Source: Costus lasius (taxonomy: Eukaryota > Streptophyta > Magnoliopsida > Zingiberales > Costaceae). From it: a stretch of 64,000 bases of DNA. The notes under the pieces were generated by a model that was given only the letters and a program-made list of their open reading frames with translations, searched no databases and was not told where the DNA came from. Below, in pieces: positions 9,745 to 21,230 of the stretch (position 1 is its first letter; each line of letters opens with the position of its first letter). The DNA lies in NCBI GenBank assembly GCA_027563935.2, contig CM050448.1, forward strand, positions 64,841,843-64,905,842, written 5' to 3'. The translations under genes and the position numbers were made by a program.

Positions 9745-12700
9745 ATGAGCTTCAATGTGCGATCCCTACTGGAAAGGGAGAAGTTTGCTGGGCCGAACTT
9801 CTCAGACTGGTATGGACACCTTAAGATTGTTCTTAAGGCAGAGAGGAAACTGTATGTCCTCGAGACGGCTATACCGCCTCAGCCCGCTCCGAACGCCGCA
9901 AGGGCGGTTCGGGATGCCTATGAAAAGCATGTCAATGATAGCATTGATGTCGCTTGCCTGATGCTAGCGTCTATGACGCCACCGCTGCAGCGTCAGCATG
10001 AGGATATGTCTGCTATACAAATTATAGCAAACCTCAAGATGCTGTATGCTGCGCAGGCGAGGACTGAGCGCTATAATTTGACTAAGCTGTTCTTTCAGAG
10101 CAAACTGGCTGAAGGGAGCCCAGTGGGAGCTCACGTGCTCAAGATGATTGGGCACAAGGAGGCTCTAGAGAAACTGGGGCATACCATCAATCAGGAGCTT
10201 GCTGTAGACATTATTCTGCAGTCTCTCCCGCCCTCTTTCGATGCGTTCATCATTAACTTTAATATGAACAAAATCGATTGTACTCCGGCAGAGCTGCTGA
10301 ATATGCTCTTGACTACTGAGGAGACTCTGAAGGGAAAGCCTTCAACCTCTGTCTTGATGTTTCCTTCAAGGAACAAGAAGAAGGGGAAGAAGGGCAAGAC
10401 CCCTGTCAAGAGCTACAGCAAGGCTCTGAAGCAAAAGGTCAAGCGGTCGAAGGAATACAGATGTTTCCACTGTGGCCAGCTGGGTCACTGGAAAAAGGAC
10501 TGTAAAGCGCTCCAAGGAGACAAGAGGGGAAGCATCGCTTCTGGCTCAGGTATATACGTGACGGAAGTCATGGTTTCATCTTCTTCTATTTCATGGGTGT
10601 TGGACACTGCATGTGGAGTTCACATTTGTTCAAATGTACAGGAACTCAAGAGAAGAAGACAGGTGGGACAGCATGAGGTGGACCTACGAGTTGGAAACGG
10701 GGCACGGGTTGCTGCTGTTGCTGTAGGAGACTATTTCATCTCTTTACCATCTGGACTTGTATTGGAACTAGACAATTGTTACTTTGTTCCCAGCATTACT
10801 AAAAATATTATCTCCATTCCTGCTCTTGTCAGGAAGGGGTTTTCCTTTGAATGCAATATTTCAAAGTGTGTTCTTTCTTTAGATAATATTGTTTATGCTA
10901 CTGGTTCAATTAACAATGGGTTATTCATGTTGGACATGGAATGTTCTATACACAATATTGATAATAAGAAAGCCAAATATGCTGATGACAGCACCTTGCT
11001 ATGGCATAGTCGTTTAGGTCATATTAACAAGAAACGCATTAAGCGGTTGCATGATTATGGACTGCTGGGATCATTCTCCTATGAGGAGATTGATACATGC
11101 AAAGCTTGTTTGATGGGCAAAATGACGAAGTCGCCTTTTCCTCATAAAGGTCAAAGGACTTCAGGTTTACTTGACCTTATACACAGTGATGTGTGTGGGC
11201 CTTTTAGTAAACATGCCAGAGGTGGCTATCTTCATTACCTTCACTGATGATTTCAGTAGATATGGGTATGTCTATCTTATGAGACATAAAAGTGAATCTT
11301 TTGACAAGTTCAAAGAGTTCAAGAATGAAGTACAGAATCAGCTTGGCCGAAATATCAAGGCACTTCGTTCTGATCGAGGTGGAGAATACCTAAGTCGAGA
11401 GTTTACTGACTATCTAAAGGAGTGTGGGATTATCTCACAGCTCACTCCGCCAGGAACACCGCAATGGAATGGTGTGTCCGAGAGGAGAAATAGAACGTTA
11501 CTTAATATGGTTCGTTCTATGATGAGTCAGGCTACTCTACCTTACTCCTTTTGGGGATTTGCACTGGAGACAGCTGCAAAGGTACTAAACCGAGTGCCAT
11601 CCAAGGCAGTTTCAAAGACCCCATATGAATTATGGTATGGGAAACAGCCTAGCTTGACATTTATCAGGATCTGGGGCTGCGAGGCTTATGTCAAAAAGCT
11701 CGCCTCTGGAAAACTAGAGAGCAGATCTGAGAAATGTATCATTGTCGGTTACCCTAAGGAAACTAAGGGTTATTATTTCTACGATCCCAAAGAGAACAAG
11801 GTGTTTGTTGCTCGGACGGCCATATTTCTTGAGAAGGAGTTTCTTCTGCAAGAGGCCAGTGGGAGAGAAATAAAGCTGGATGAGAATCCAGAGGAAGGAC
11901 AAAGTGGTCAAGCACAGTTGGATGAGCCTGAGCCGGTAGAACAGGTTACTGAACAACCTGAGGCTCAGATATCACGGGAACCGCGAAGATCGGGAAGGAT
12001 CCGTCGACAGCCTGAGCGCTATGACGGAGTCTACATCATTGATAATGATGAACCCCTCACTTATGCGGATGCGGTCAGTGGACCGGATTCAGCGAGATGG
12101 CTTGAAGCTATGCGCGCCGAGATGGACTCCATGTCAGATAACCAAGTCTGGGATTTGGTTGATCCGCCTCCGGGAGTTATCCCTATAGGCTGTAAATGGA
12201 TCTTCAAGAAGAAGATTGACATGGATGGTAACGTGGTTACCTATAAAGGCAGGCTAGTTGCGAAAGGTTTCAAACAAATCTACGGGATAGATTATGATGA
12301 AACTTTCTCACCTGTAGCTATGTTTAAGTCTATTCGGATTCTTTTCGCGATAGCAGCATATTATGATTATGAGATCTGGCAAATGGATGTGAAGACAGCT
12401 TTCCTTAATGGAAATCTGGATGAGGATGTGTATATGACACAACCAGAAGGTTTCACTAATCCATCAGATCGTCATAAAATATGCAAGTTAAAGAAGTCTA
12501 TTTATGGACTTAAACAAGCATCGAGAAGCTGGAATATTCGTTTTGATGAATCAATCTCTGAATTTGGTTTCATCAAGAACGAGGATGACCCGTGTGTATA
12601 TAAGAGGTTTAGTGGGAGCGTGATTACTTTCCTAGTCCTCTACGTCGATGATATCTTGATCATTGGAAACGATATTCCTGAAATGCATGCGGTTAAAGCA

Positions 12701-13053
12701 TGGTTAAGAAAATGTTTCCAGATGAAAGATTTAGGAGAAGCAGCCTATGTATTAGGTGTGAAGATCTACAGGGATAGATCTAAGAGGCTTCTCGGGCTGT
12801 GCCAGAGTACTTACATCGATAAAGTCCTGGAGAGATTTCATTTAGAGAATTCTAAAAGAGGATATCTTCCAGTCTGACATGGTCTGAATCTTTCGAAGAG
12901 TCAGTGTCCACAAACACAGACTGAGAAAGATGAAATGGACAATACGCCTTATGCTTCGGCTATTGGATCCATTATGTATGCGATGTTGTGTACTCGCCCA
13001 GACGTCGTTTACGGGTTAAGCGTGACCAGTCGGTTCCAAAGTAATCCAGGTAT
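9745..13053 (+). pseudogene. gag-pol: Element A gag-pol, part 1 (to the gypsy insertion)
   Basis: ATG at 9745 opens a copia polyprotein, MSFNVRSLLEREKFAGPNF. Domains in order: gag; zinc knuckle CFHCGQLGHWKKDC from residue 240; protease with WVLDTACG; HHCC plus DD35E integrase (SDVCGPF, RSDRGGEY, WNGVSERRN); reverse transcriptase with YVDD. A 5-bp deletion after 11229 shifts the frame in integrase. An AGA-to-TGA change gives a stop at 12875-12877 after reverse transcriptase. The frame then runs on until element G interrupts RNase H at 13053. The reference for these calls is element E, which lacks both lesions. Non-functional. Confidence 0.93.
13049..13053. repeat. TSD of element G, left (GGTAT)
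   Basis: GGTAT lies directly before TGTAACGCCC and is repeated at 24584-24588 after GTTACA. Confidence 0.93.
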
Positions 13054-16000
13054 TGTAACGCCCTCGAGTTTCTGAATTACGATTTAAGGTTAGAAATTCT
13101 GTTTCTGTATTTTTATCTGTTAAAGTTTTGGGATTTTTGCCTAATTGTAGGACTTTTTCCGACAGGGCAAAAATAATTATTTTGGTTGGGGCTTCGAACC
13201 CTCAACCTTGACTCTTTGCTCCTGGAATTCTTCCACCATGGTGGCGCATATTTCTGTGTTATTGGAGTGGCGCATGGTGGTTAAGCCCAGGTGAGCCCTT
13301 AAAACCGATTTTCACTTAAGTTAACTGGGTTATTGGATCTTGGATCCGTTTGGAGTGGGAGAAAAAGAGAAATATCGTGAGAGCTCCTCTCCCTCACGAT
13401 TTTTGTTGTTTTCTTGCCCTAGCCGCCTGTGGTTGTCGCCCCTTACTGTGTTTGGCGCCTCCTGCAAATTTCTGACGCTGGTGGTGGCAGACTGGTGGTG
13501 GACGAAGTTCCTGGAGATCCCTGACCCTCTGTTGTGGCGTTTTTTTTTCTGTGGGCGATTTTCAGTGAGTAATTCGATCCTAAGGAGTCTAATCCTATTT
13601 GCAATAATTATCTGTATGAACCAAAAATCTGCAAGTAGATCCTGTGTTTTTCTATTCTATAGGTCGGATCTGAATATGCATGATGATTCAGAAATTTTGT
13701 CTTGCTGAAAATTGTAGTCGCCAATCTGACCTTACTGTGCTTTAACCTCAATATCTCATGATCTCTAGATCCAAATCACACGAAACAAATTTTGTATGAA
13801 ACTAGATTCGCTCAGCTTTGATTCTTATGTAATATCGACCACATCTGAACTATATTCGTGTTGCAATCGGCATTGTTATATAACTTACGAAATCTGTTTT
13901 CTGAAAATCTAGAATCTTGACCCTTTTGTGTTCGAACTATCGTATCTCCCTAGGTATAGCTCGAAATCCTGTGAAACCAGTTTTATTAGACCGTAGGCTT
14001 GAAGAGCTTCATTTTGACTCCCATAACGCCTATTTTCGATTAGTTATTGGATCTGAAATATATGTCGTAATTCTGATATATGAATCTGTTTTCTTGAAAT
14101 CTGAAATTCTGACCCACCTATGTTCGAACCCTTATATCTTCCTTCCTACAATTCGAAATTTTGCGAAACCAGTTTTATTGGAAACTAGATTCAGAGAGCT
14201 TCATTTTGAATATAATATTGACTAGCTTTGGTTCGAAATTGGACCAAAAATATATCTTGCAATCTGACAATATAAATCTGCTATGTTTTGGTTAGACGAA
14301 TATTCCATTGTGAGAAAAATTTAGCCTGTATGATTTAATCTCTTAAATTGTGGTCTGTAGTTCTTCTAAAATTTAATTGCTTGATGAGAAATTTTAGAGA
14401 AAACAAAATTGGGGATTTAACTAAGAACTTAGGAATTTTCGAAAATCATGGTTCGAGCCAATTTTGGGGCTTTTGTCAATTTTCTTCACGAACGTGTAAT
14501 TAAAATTATCTGTAGTGGTGGACTGAAATTATTTACATGAAATTTGTACGTTCTGTTAAGGTTCTGAAACTGGCGCCCCTTACAGTAATTTTATAGCTCA
14601 CGGTTTTAGGAATTTTGAGGAAATTATTTCATGAATAGTTTCTGTTCTATGTTTAATTGTTTGTTATGTGAATATTTTCTGTTCTGTTTATATGTTGTGA
14701 ATTTTCTGAAAACTTTGAATGTGTTATAACCTTTGTGAGAACATAGACTGGTCTGACATGAATTAAGGATAGTTGCATGAAATCTAAGGAATTCACTCAT
14801 ATATTACTTCTGGTTGATGGTAAAAATTATGAAGTGTGTTCAGCTTTGATTTTCTGCAAATTGTAATTTGTTAAGGACTGAATATTGGGGTGTGTCATTT
14901 TCTGGTTTGTCAGACTTTGGGCATGATGTAAGAATTAAGTAGTGGTTGGTCCTACTCCTCCGTTTCAGTATAATCTGTTCTGTAAAATTATGCCCTAGTG
15001 TAGCACTCTTCTGTGTTCTTACCCTCCTTCTGTGACGCTGTAATGGTGCTGATAGTCTACTACGACCCTTGAGACACTATTTCTGTTCCGTTATAGGTAT
15101 TGGAGGCCAGAGTGCCACGTCCTGACAAGACGGGGGCCACCCACTGATACCTCCTCTACCATTCTGTTCTGGGTATTGGAGACCAGAGTGCCACGTCCTG
15201 ACAAGACGGGGGCCACCCACTGATACCCCCTCTACCATTCTGTTCTGGGTATTGGAGACCAGAGTGCCACGTCCTGACAAGACGGGGGCCACCCACTGAT
15301 ACCTCCTCTACCATTCTGTTCTGGGTATTGGAGACCAGAGTGCCACGTCCTGACAAGACGGGGGCCACCCACTGATACCTCCTCTACCATTCTGTTCTGG
15401 GTTTTGGAGGCCAGAGTGCCACGTCCTGACAAGACGGGGGCCACCCACTGATACCTCCTCTACCATTCTGTTTATGATATGCATGCATGTCTCATCCTCG
15501 GCAGAGGTGGGGTCAGACCTTCTGTGGTCATCAGGCCTTCTGTGGCCTTTCTGTTTCCGATGTAGACTATCCGTTTGGATTCTGAAAATTCTGATTTTCT
15601 GTCTGTCAATTCTGATTTCTGTAGTTCTGTTTCGATCTGTATTATAGATGTGTTAGGCAGTGTGTTTAGTAGGGAGGGGTTGGTATACTTATATCCTACT
15701 TCATGCTTGATGCCTAATGTTATAAGTATCTGTATTTGATTATGTTTTGTTTCTGATATGAGTGTGCATGTTAAGTTGATTTATCTTATCTGTTACAAAA
15801 ATGTATTTCAACTTATGCATGATATTTTTGATGTGTACTATGGATGGCTTTTAGTGTCTTTTACTCACTGAGCTTTTTAGCTCACCCCCATTGTTTAAAT
15901 ATTTTCAGGTGAGACATTGGGACAGTGATCGCTACAGCTAATTCACGAATTTACTATGATGCTAATGTTTTATTTAATTTCTAAGAGTTGTCTTCTAAAA

Positions 16001-16482
16001 AAAATCTGTCAGGCCTGCGTGCCTAACTTAATTATATGATACGTTTTATCTCCTGAGGGCTTATGCCTGTTTTCAGGATATTATATTATAGTTGTCTCGT
16101 TTTAATTGTTAGATACGAGTTTTGGATTCGTGAGATTTGAAATTATTCTTATTCTGAAATGTCCGATTTGAGAGTTATTGTTCTTATTCCGCAATATATC
16201 TGAATTTGTGTTTTCCACATATGTGTAGTGTGGACATCTGTTTTATTCCAGGATATGCGTGTCTGTGCAGCAGTAAATTATTATACTTGCTGTCGGATTT
16301 TCTGGATTTCCGGATTTCTATTTCCTAGTAAATCGATCCTATTCAGTTCTGTGCGGTTTTCAGTTCCGTAGTAATGTCCTTCGATGCCGCTTTCTTCTTG
16401 TGTTTTAATGGAAGAGTAAAAATTTTTGAAACCCCGTAGTTTACTTGTATGCGTGTGGGGTGTGATTCTGAGGGATGTTACA
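13054..16482 (+). repeat. Element G 5' LTR (3429 bp)
   Basis: Begins TGTAACGCCCTCGAG and ends GGGATGTTACA just before the primer site. It holds five copies of a 76-bp repeat. Open frames inside (13340-13708, 13917-14225) are duplicated in the 3' LTR and have no recognisable domain. The other LTR is exactly 76 bp shorter. Confidence 0.95.
15096..15475. repeat. 76-bp tandem repeat, 5 copies, G 5' LTR
   Basis: Units start at 15096, 15172, 15248, 15324 and 15400 with ggt(a/t)ttggag(g/a)ccag and contain cacgtcctgacaagacggg. The units are nearly identical. The 3' LTR has four. Because 76 is not a multiple of 3, the open frames across the array are not meaningful. Confidence 0.95.
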
Positions 16483-16484
16483 GA

Positions 16485-16496
16485 TGGTATCAGAGC
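16485..16496 (+). other. Primer-binding site of G (initiator Met tRNA)
   Basis: TGGTATCAGAGC lies 2 bp after the LTR end and matches the complement of the initiator methionine tRNA 3' end. Confidence 0.9.
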
Positions 16497-16689
16497 ATAT
16501 TACTAGCAATTAGAAACTCCGGGAAAGGAAAACTCTGTTTGTGTATTGCTAGAAACCAAGATAGGATCTGATCCGTGATTGAATATTGGTTGTTATTCTA
16601 CCGTGTTATGTGATGCAGGTAAAAACAAAATGGTGCGACCAAGATCTAGCAGTAGCAACGGTGATCAATAGCCTGATCTGAGGCAGGCC

Positions 16690-19600
16690 ATGGAGGCTAT
16701 GACTGCTATGATACAACAACAGAACGCCTTCATCCAGCAGCAAACTCAGATGATGCAGCAGCAGCAGGCGCAACACATGGAGGTTCAGCAACAGTTATTG
16801 CAGCGGCTGACGCAGACACAGTCTCAGACACAGTCACAACCAACTGGACACGGTGTGGGTGGCGCTGGTTCTCCTCTGGGTGATGGCGCGCATCAACGAT
16901 ATGCTCGGTTGGTTCGAGAGTTTCAGCACCTGAACCCGACTGCATTTTATGGTAGTCCGGGGCCCAGAGCGGCCGAGGATTGGCTTTTGACACTAGAAAA
17001 GATTTTCCAGGTTTTGCGCTGTGATGATGCAGACAAGCTATGTTTGTCTGTCTTCATGTTGCGTGGAGATGCCGAAGACTGGTGGAAGGGAGTCGTCCGA
17101 CTGGCGGCAACTGAATCCAAAGATGTTGATTGGCAGTACTTCATGATGAAGTTCAATGCTAAGTTTTTCCCCTCTAGCTTATCTGAGGAGCGCGAGGTGG
17201 AGTTTATTCGTCTTGAGCAGGGCGACCTGACGGTGGATCGGTATGAGGCTACATTCGCTCGGTTGTCGGGGTATGCTCCTCACTTAGTTAACACCGAGGA
17301 AAGAAGAGCCAAGAAGTTTCAGCGGGGTTTGAGGAAAGACATCAGGACAAGGGTAGCTATGCTACACTTAGAGACTTATGCTGAAGTGGTAGACAGGGCT
17401 CGCACTGCTGAGAGGTGCATTACTGAGATGGCTGCAGATACTATTCCAGTCACTGCATCCGCCCCTACTTCTGTGACTTACGCACCCACTCTGGGTGGTA
17501 AGGATAAGAAGAATTTCAAGAATAAGAAGAAAGACCATAAGGGCAGATACCAACCTTATCAGAAGCCAGTCAGCACAGTTTCTCAGAATGGCAGGAAGTG
17601 TCTCCACTGCGGGAGCACTAAACATCAGGATAATGAGTGCTACAGGAAGACTGGCGCTTGCTTCAGATGTGGTAAGGTGGGACATATGATTAAGGACTGT
17701 CCTATGCCGGATGCTAAAGGACAGGGTGAGAAGCCTACTGTGCAGACTCGCGTGTATGCCATCGCGGAGAGGGATACTTCGGCTTCGAAGTCCGTGGTGG
17801 AAGGTACACTTTATGTGTTTAGTTATTTGGCACGCATTCTTTTTGATCCTGGTGCCAATTTATCTTTTGTGTCTGCATGTTTTGCACCATGTCTGCCTGT
17901 GTTGCCTAGGATACTTGATTTCTGTATTTCTGTTCATACACCTATGGGTGAGGCTGTATCTACAGATATAGCATATCCTGACTGTTTGATTAAGGTTGAA
18001 GGATATGATTTACCTATTGATTTGATTAGTCTTCCTATGAAAGACTATGACATCATTCTGGGCATGGATTGGCTGTCTGCCTATCATGCTACTTTAGATT
18101 GTTTTGAAAAGTTAATTACTCTGCATCTAAGTGATGGACAGCAATTGGTTATCCAAGGCCGGATTTCAGAACAGGAGCCTTTGGTGATATCTCATCTGCA
18201 GGCTAGGAAGCTTTTAGCCCAGGGCTGCAAGGGGTATCTGGCGCATGTCAAGGTGCAGACTGAGCCTGATTTGGATCTGGCTAAAATTCCTGTGGTAAGA
18301 GAGTTTACTGACGTCTTCTCTGATGATTTATCTGGGTTACCACCCAGCAGAGAAGTTGAGTTTGGTATCGAGTTGTTGCCAGGCACGGCACCGATATCTA
18401 AAGCTCCTTACAGGATGGCAACTACAGAACTGACAGAGCTGAAAAAGCAACTGGAAGAATTATTAGAGAAGGGGTATATTCGACCCAGTGTTTCTCCATG
18501 GGGAGCACCTGTGTTATTTGTGAAGAAGAAGGATGGTACTTTGCGCATGTGCATCGATTACCGTCAACTCAATCAAGTGACTGTTAGGAATAAGTACCCA
18601 TTACCCCGTATTGATGATCTCTTTGATCAGTTGCAGGGTGCTACTGTATTCTCTAAAATTGACCTGAGGTCTGGCTATCATCAGTTGAGAGTTCAGGAGG
18701 AGGATGTACCTAAAACTGCATTCAGGACCAGGTATGGGCACTATGAGTTTCTTGTTATGCCTTTTGGACTGACAAATGCCCCTGCAGTGTTTATGGATCT
18801 GATGAACAGAGTATTTCATGAACTTCTGGACAAATGTGTGGTCGTCTTCATAGATGATATTCTGATCTACTCCAAGAATGCGCAAGATCACACTCAGGAT
18901 TTGCGCAAGGTGCTGGAGATTCTGCGGCTGAAGCAGCTGTATGCTAAGGCCAGCAAATGTGAGTTCTGGTTACATCAGATTGGCTTTCTGGGACACATTA
19001 TTTCTGACCAGGGTGTGTCTGTGGATCCAGTGAAGGTGGAGGCCATTCTTCACTGGGGAAGACCAACTACAGCGACTGAGGTCAGAAGTTTTCTGGGCTT
19101 AGCTGGATACTACCGCCGTTTTGTGGAGGGTTTTTCCAAGCTGGCTGGTCCTCTGACTAAGCTAACTAGAAAGAATTTGAAGTTTGAGTGGTCTGATGAT
19201 TGTGAGTCTAGTTTTCAGGAACTGAAAAAGAGACTGACCAGTGCTCCTATCCTCATCATTCCCTGTGATGGAGAGAAGTTCACTGTTTACACTGATGCCT
19301 CTGGTAAGGGTCTGGGTGCTGTACTGATGCAGCAAGGAAAAGTAGTTGCTTATGCTTCAAGGCAACTCAAAGACTACGAGGTAAACTACCCCACTCATGA
19401 TCTGGAGTTGGCAGCTGTAGTTTTTGCCTTGAAAATCTGGAGGCACTATCTGTTTGGACAGACATTTGAATTGTTTACAGATCACCAGAGCTTGAAGTAT
19501 ATCTTCACTCAGAAAGAGCTGAATATGAGACAGAGGCGATGGCTTGAATTGATAAAGGATTATGACTTCACCATCCAATATCAGTCTGGTAAAGCCAATG

Positions 19601-21201
19601 TGGTGGCTGATGCTCTTAGTCGGTATCCTGTGACTCAGATAGCTGCACTGCGAGTCCAGGAGTGGCGACTATTGCAGGAGTTCAGTGACATGCATCTGAG
19701 TGTGACTCCGGGTGAGAGAGGCGGTCTTCTAGCTTCTCTCAGGGTTCAGTCAGAGTTCCTGCAGAGATTGAGATCAGGGCAGCAATCAGATCCGAATATT
19801 TTACGGTGGAAAGAGAGGTCTGAGCAAGGCTGGGTGGATAATTTCAGTATGTCGGATGATGGTCTCCTCAGATTCCGTGGAAGGGTCTGTGTTCCTGAGG
19901 ACCCTGAGTTGAGAAATGAAATTCTTAAGGAAAGTCATTGCACTAAGTATACCGTTCATCCTGGTAGTACCAAGATGTATCAGGATCTGAAAAAGACTTT
20001 CTGGTGGCATGGTATGAAGAAGGATGTGCATTTGTTTGTGTCCAGATGTTTGACTTGCCAAACCGTGAAGGCTGAGCATCAGAGGCCGGGCGGTTTGATG
20101 CAGTCTCTCCCTATTCCTCAGTGGAAGTGGGAGCATATCAGTATGGACTTTGTGTGTGGACTGCCCAATACCAGAAGGAATCATGATGCCGTATGGGTGA
20201 TTGTGGACAGACTCACGAAGTCAGCTCACTTCTTACCGATCAAAATGACTTACAGTTTGGATCGGTTAGCAAAACTGTACATCGATGAGATTGTCAGATT
20301 GCATGGAGTTCCCTTGGACATTGTCTCTGACCGTGATCCTCGATTTCTGTCCAGGTTTTGGAAGAAATTACAGGAAGATTTGGGAACTAATCTGAGTTTC
20401 AGCACTGCATATCATCCTCAATCTGATGGTCAGACAGAGAGGACTATTCAGACACTTGAGGATCTTCTGAGATCTTATGTGGTTGACTGGTCTGTTGAGT
20501 GGGATCTGGACTTATCACTGATAGAGTTCACCTACAACAATAGCTTTCACTCTAGCATACAGATGGCTCCGTATGAGGCCCTATATGGGAGGAAATGCAG
20601 AACACCAATATGCTGGGAGGAAACTGGGGACAGAACAGTGCTAAGGTCTGATGCTGTTCAGGAAGCCACTGAGAAGATTAGAGAAATTCAGAGAAAGATG
20701 AAGATTGCTCAGGATAGACAGAAGAGTTATGCTGATGTGAGGCGGCGTCCTCTTGAGTTTTTGGTGGGAGAGCATGTTTTCCTAAAGGTCTCACCTATGA
20801 AAGGGGTGATGAGATTTGGGAAGAGGGGAAAATTGAGTCCCAGGTACATTGGTCCCTTTGATATCATTGAGAGGGTTGGACCTGTGGCATACCGACTTGC
20901 TCTGCCCCCATCACTGGAACACCTCCATAATGTGTTCCATGTTTCTGCACTCAGAAAATATTGTTCTGATCCTTCTCATGTTCTAGAGTTGGAACCTCTT
21001 CAGCTTGAAGAGAACATCACTTTTGTGGTGAAACCTCTCAGAATTGAAGATAGAAAAGAGAAGGTGCTGAGAAATAAGGTTATTCCACTTGTGAAAGTCA
21101 TCTGGGGAAATCAGTCTGTTGAAGAAGCCTCTTGGGAGGTTGACGCAGATATGAGAAAGGAGCATCCTCACCTGTTCAGTGACGGGCTTGGTCAGCTTTA
21201 G
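16690..21201 (+). CDS. gag-pol: Ty3/gypsy gag-pol polyprotein with chromodomain, intact frame
   Basis: 1503 codons, encoding all proteins for reverse transcription and integration of element G. Domains: glutamine-rich N-terminus (1-60); gag; two CX2CX4HX4C zinc knuckles (from residues 304 and 324); protease with FDPGA (Asp 386; DPG instead of the commoner DSG/DTG); reverse transcriptase with FIDD (720-723); RNase H with YTDAS (Asp 869); HHCC; integrase D1153, D1214, E1250 with 35 residues between the last two; GPF (1388); and a C-terminal region with [10 protein letters not shown] and EEASWE that fits the Tekay-type chromodomain. An in-frame ATG at 16630 is followed by a TAG at 16669-16671, 60 bp before the start used here. 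So 16690 is the first start that yields the full frame, but 16630 was probably the original. No other stop or frameshift is seen. Could still be active in trans or with a shortened N-terminus. Confidence 0.95.
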   Translation: MEAMTAMIQQQNAFIQQQTQMMQQQQAQHMEVQQQLLQRLTQTQSQTQSQPTGHGVGGAGSPLGDGAHQRYARLVREFQHLNPTAFYGSPGPRAAEDWLLTLEKIFQVLRCDDADKLCLSVFMLRGDAEDWWKGVVRLAATESKDVDWQYFMMKFNAKFFPSSLSEEREVEFIRLEQGDLTVDRYEATFARLSGYAPHLVNTEERRAKKFQRGLRKDIRTRVAMLHLETYAEVVDRARTAERCITEMAADTIPVTASAPTSVTYAPTLGGKDKKNFKNKKKDHKGRYQPYQKPVSTVSQNGRKCLHCGSTKHQDNECYRKTGACFRCGKVGHMIKDCPMPDAKGQGEKPTVQTRVYAIAERDTSASKSVVEGTLYVFSYLARILFDPGANLSFVSACFAPCLPVLPRILDFCISVHTPMGEAVSTDIAYPDCLIKVEGYDLPIDLISLPMKDYDIILGMDWLSAYHATLDCFEKLITLHLSDGQQLVIQGRISEQEPLVISHLQARKLLAQGCKGYLAHVKVQTEPDLDLAKIPVVREFTDVFSDDLSGLPPSREVEFGIELLPGTAPISKAPYRMATTELTELKKQLEELLEKGYIRPSVSPWGAPVLFVKKKDGTLRMCIDYRQLNQVTVRNKYPLPRIDDLFDQLQGATVFSKIDLRSGYHQLRVQEEDVPKTAFRTRYGHYEFLVMPFGLTNAPAVFMDLMNRVFHELLDKCVVVFIDDILIYSKNAQDHTQDLRKVLEILRLKQLYAKASKCEFWLHQIGFLGHIISDQGVSVDPVKVEAILHWGRPTTATEVRSFLGLAGYYRRFVEGFSKLAGPLTKLTRKNLKFEWSDDCESSFQELKKRLTSAPILIIPCDGEKFTVYTDASGKGLGAVLMQQGKVVAYASRQLKDYEVNYPTHDLELAAVVFALKIWRHYLFGQTFELFTDHQSLKYIFTQKELNMRQRRWLELIKDYDFTIQYQSGKANVVADALSRYPVTQIAALRVQEWRLLQEFSDMHLSVTPGERGGLLASLRVQSEFLQRLRSGQQSDPNILRWKERSEQGWVDNFSMSDDGLLRFRGRVCVPEDPELRNEILKESHCTKYTVHPGSTKMYQDLKKTFWWHGMKKDVHLFVSRCLTCQTVKAEHQRPGGLMQSLPIPQWKWEHISMDFVCGLPNTRRNHDAVWVIVDRLTKSAHFLPIKMTYSLDRLAKLYIDEIVRLHGVPLDIVSDRDPRFLSRFWKKLQEDLGTNLSFSTAYHPQSDGQTERTIQTLEDLLRSYVVDWSVEWDLDLSLIEFTYNNSFHSSIQMAPYEALYGRKCRTPICWEETGDRTVLRSDAVQEATEKIREIQRKMKIAQDRQKSYADVRRRPLEFLVGEHVFLKVSPMKGVMRFGKRGKLSPRYIGPFDIIERVGPVAYRLALPPSLEHLHNVFHVSALRKYCSDPSHVLELEPLQLEENITFVVKPLRIEDRKEKVLRNKVIPLVKVIWGNQSVEEASWEVDADMRKEHPHLFSDGLGQL

Positions 21202-21219
21202 AGGACTAAAGCTCTATAA

Positions 21220-21230
21220 GGGGGGGAGGA
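21220..21230 (+). other. Polypurine tract of G
   Basis: gggggggagga directly precedes the 3' LTR; it is the plus-strand primer site expected there. Confidence 0.85.

Noticed and set aside
13340..13708. 122-codon open frame in the gypsy LTR, repeated at 21517-21885
   Set aside because: Part of both LTRs, no recognisable domain; kept only because the LTRs are young.
15077..15444. Overlapping 70-codon frames across the 76-bp array
   Set aside because: Products of a tandem repeat whose unit is not a multiple of three; no protein signature.
15096..15475. Regular repeat array as CRISPR
   Set aside because: Units are contiguous without spacers, inside a plant retrotransposon LTR.
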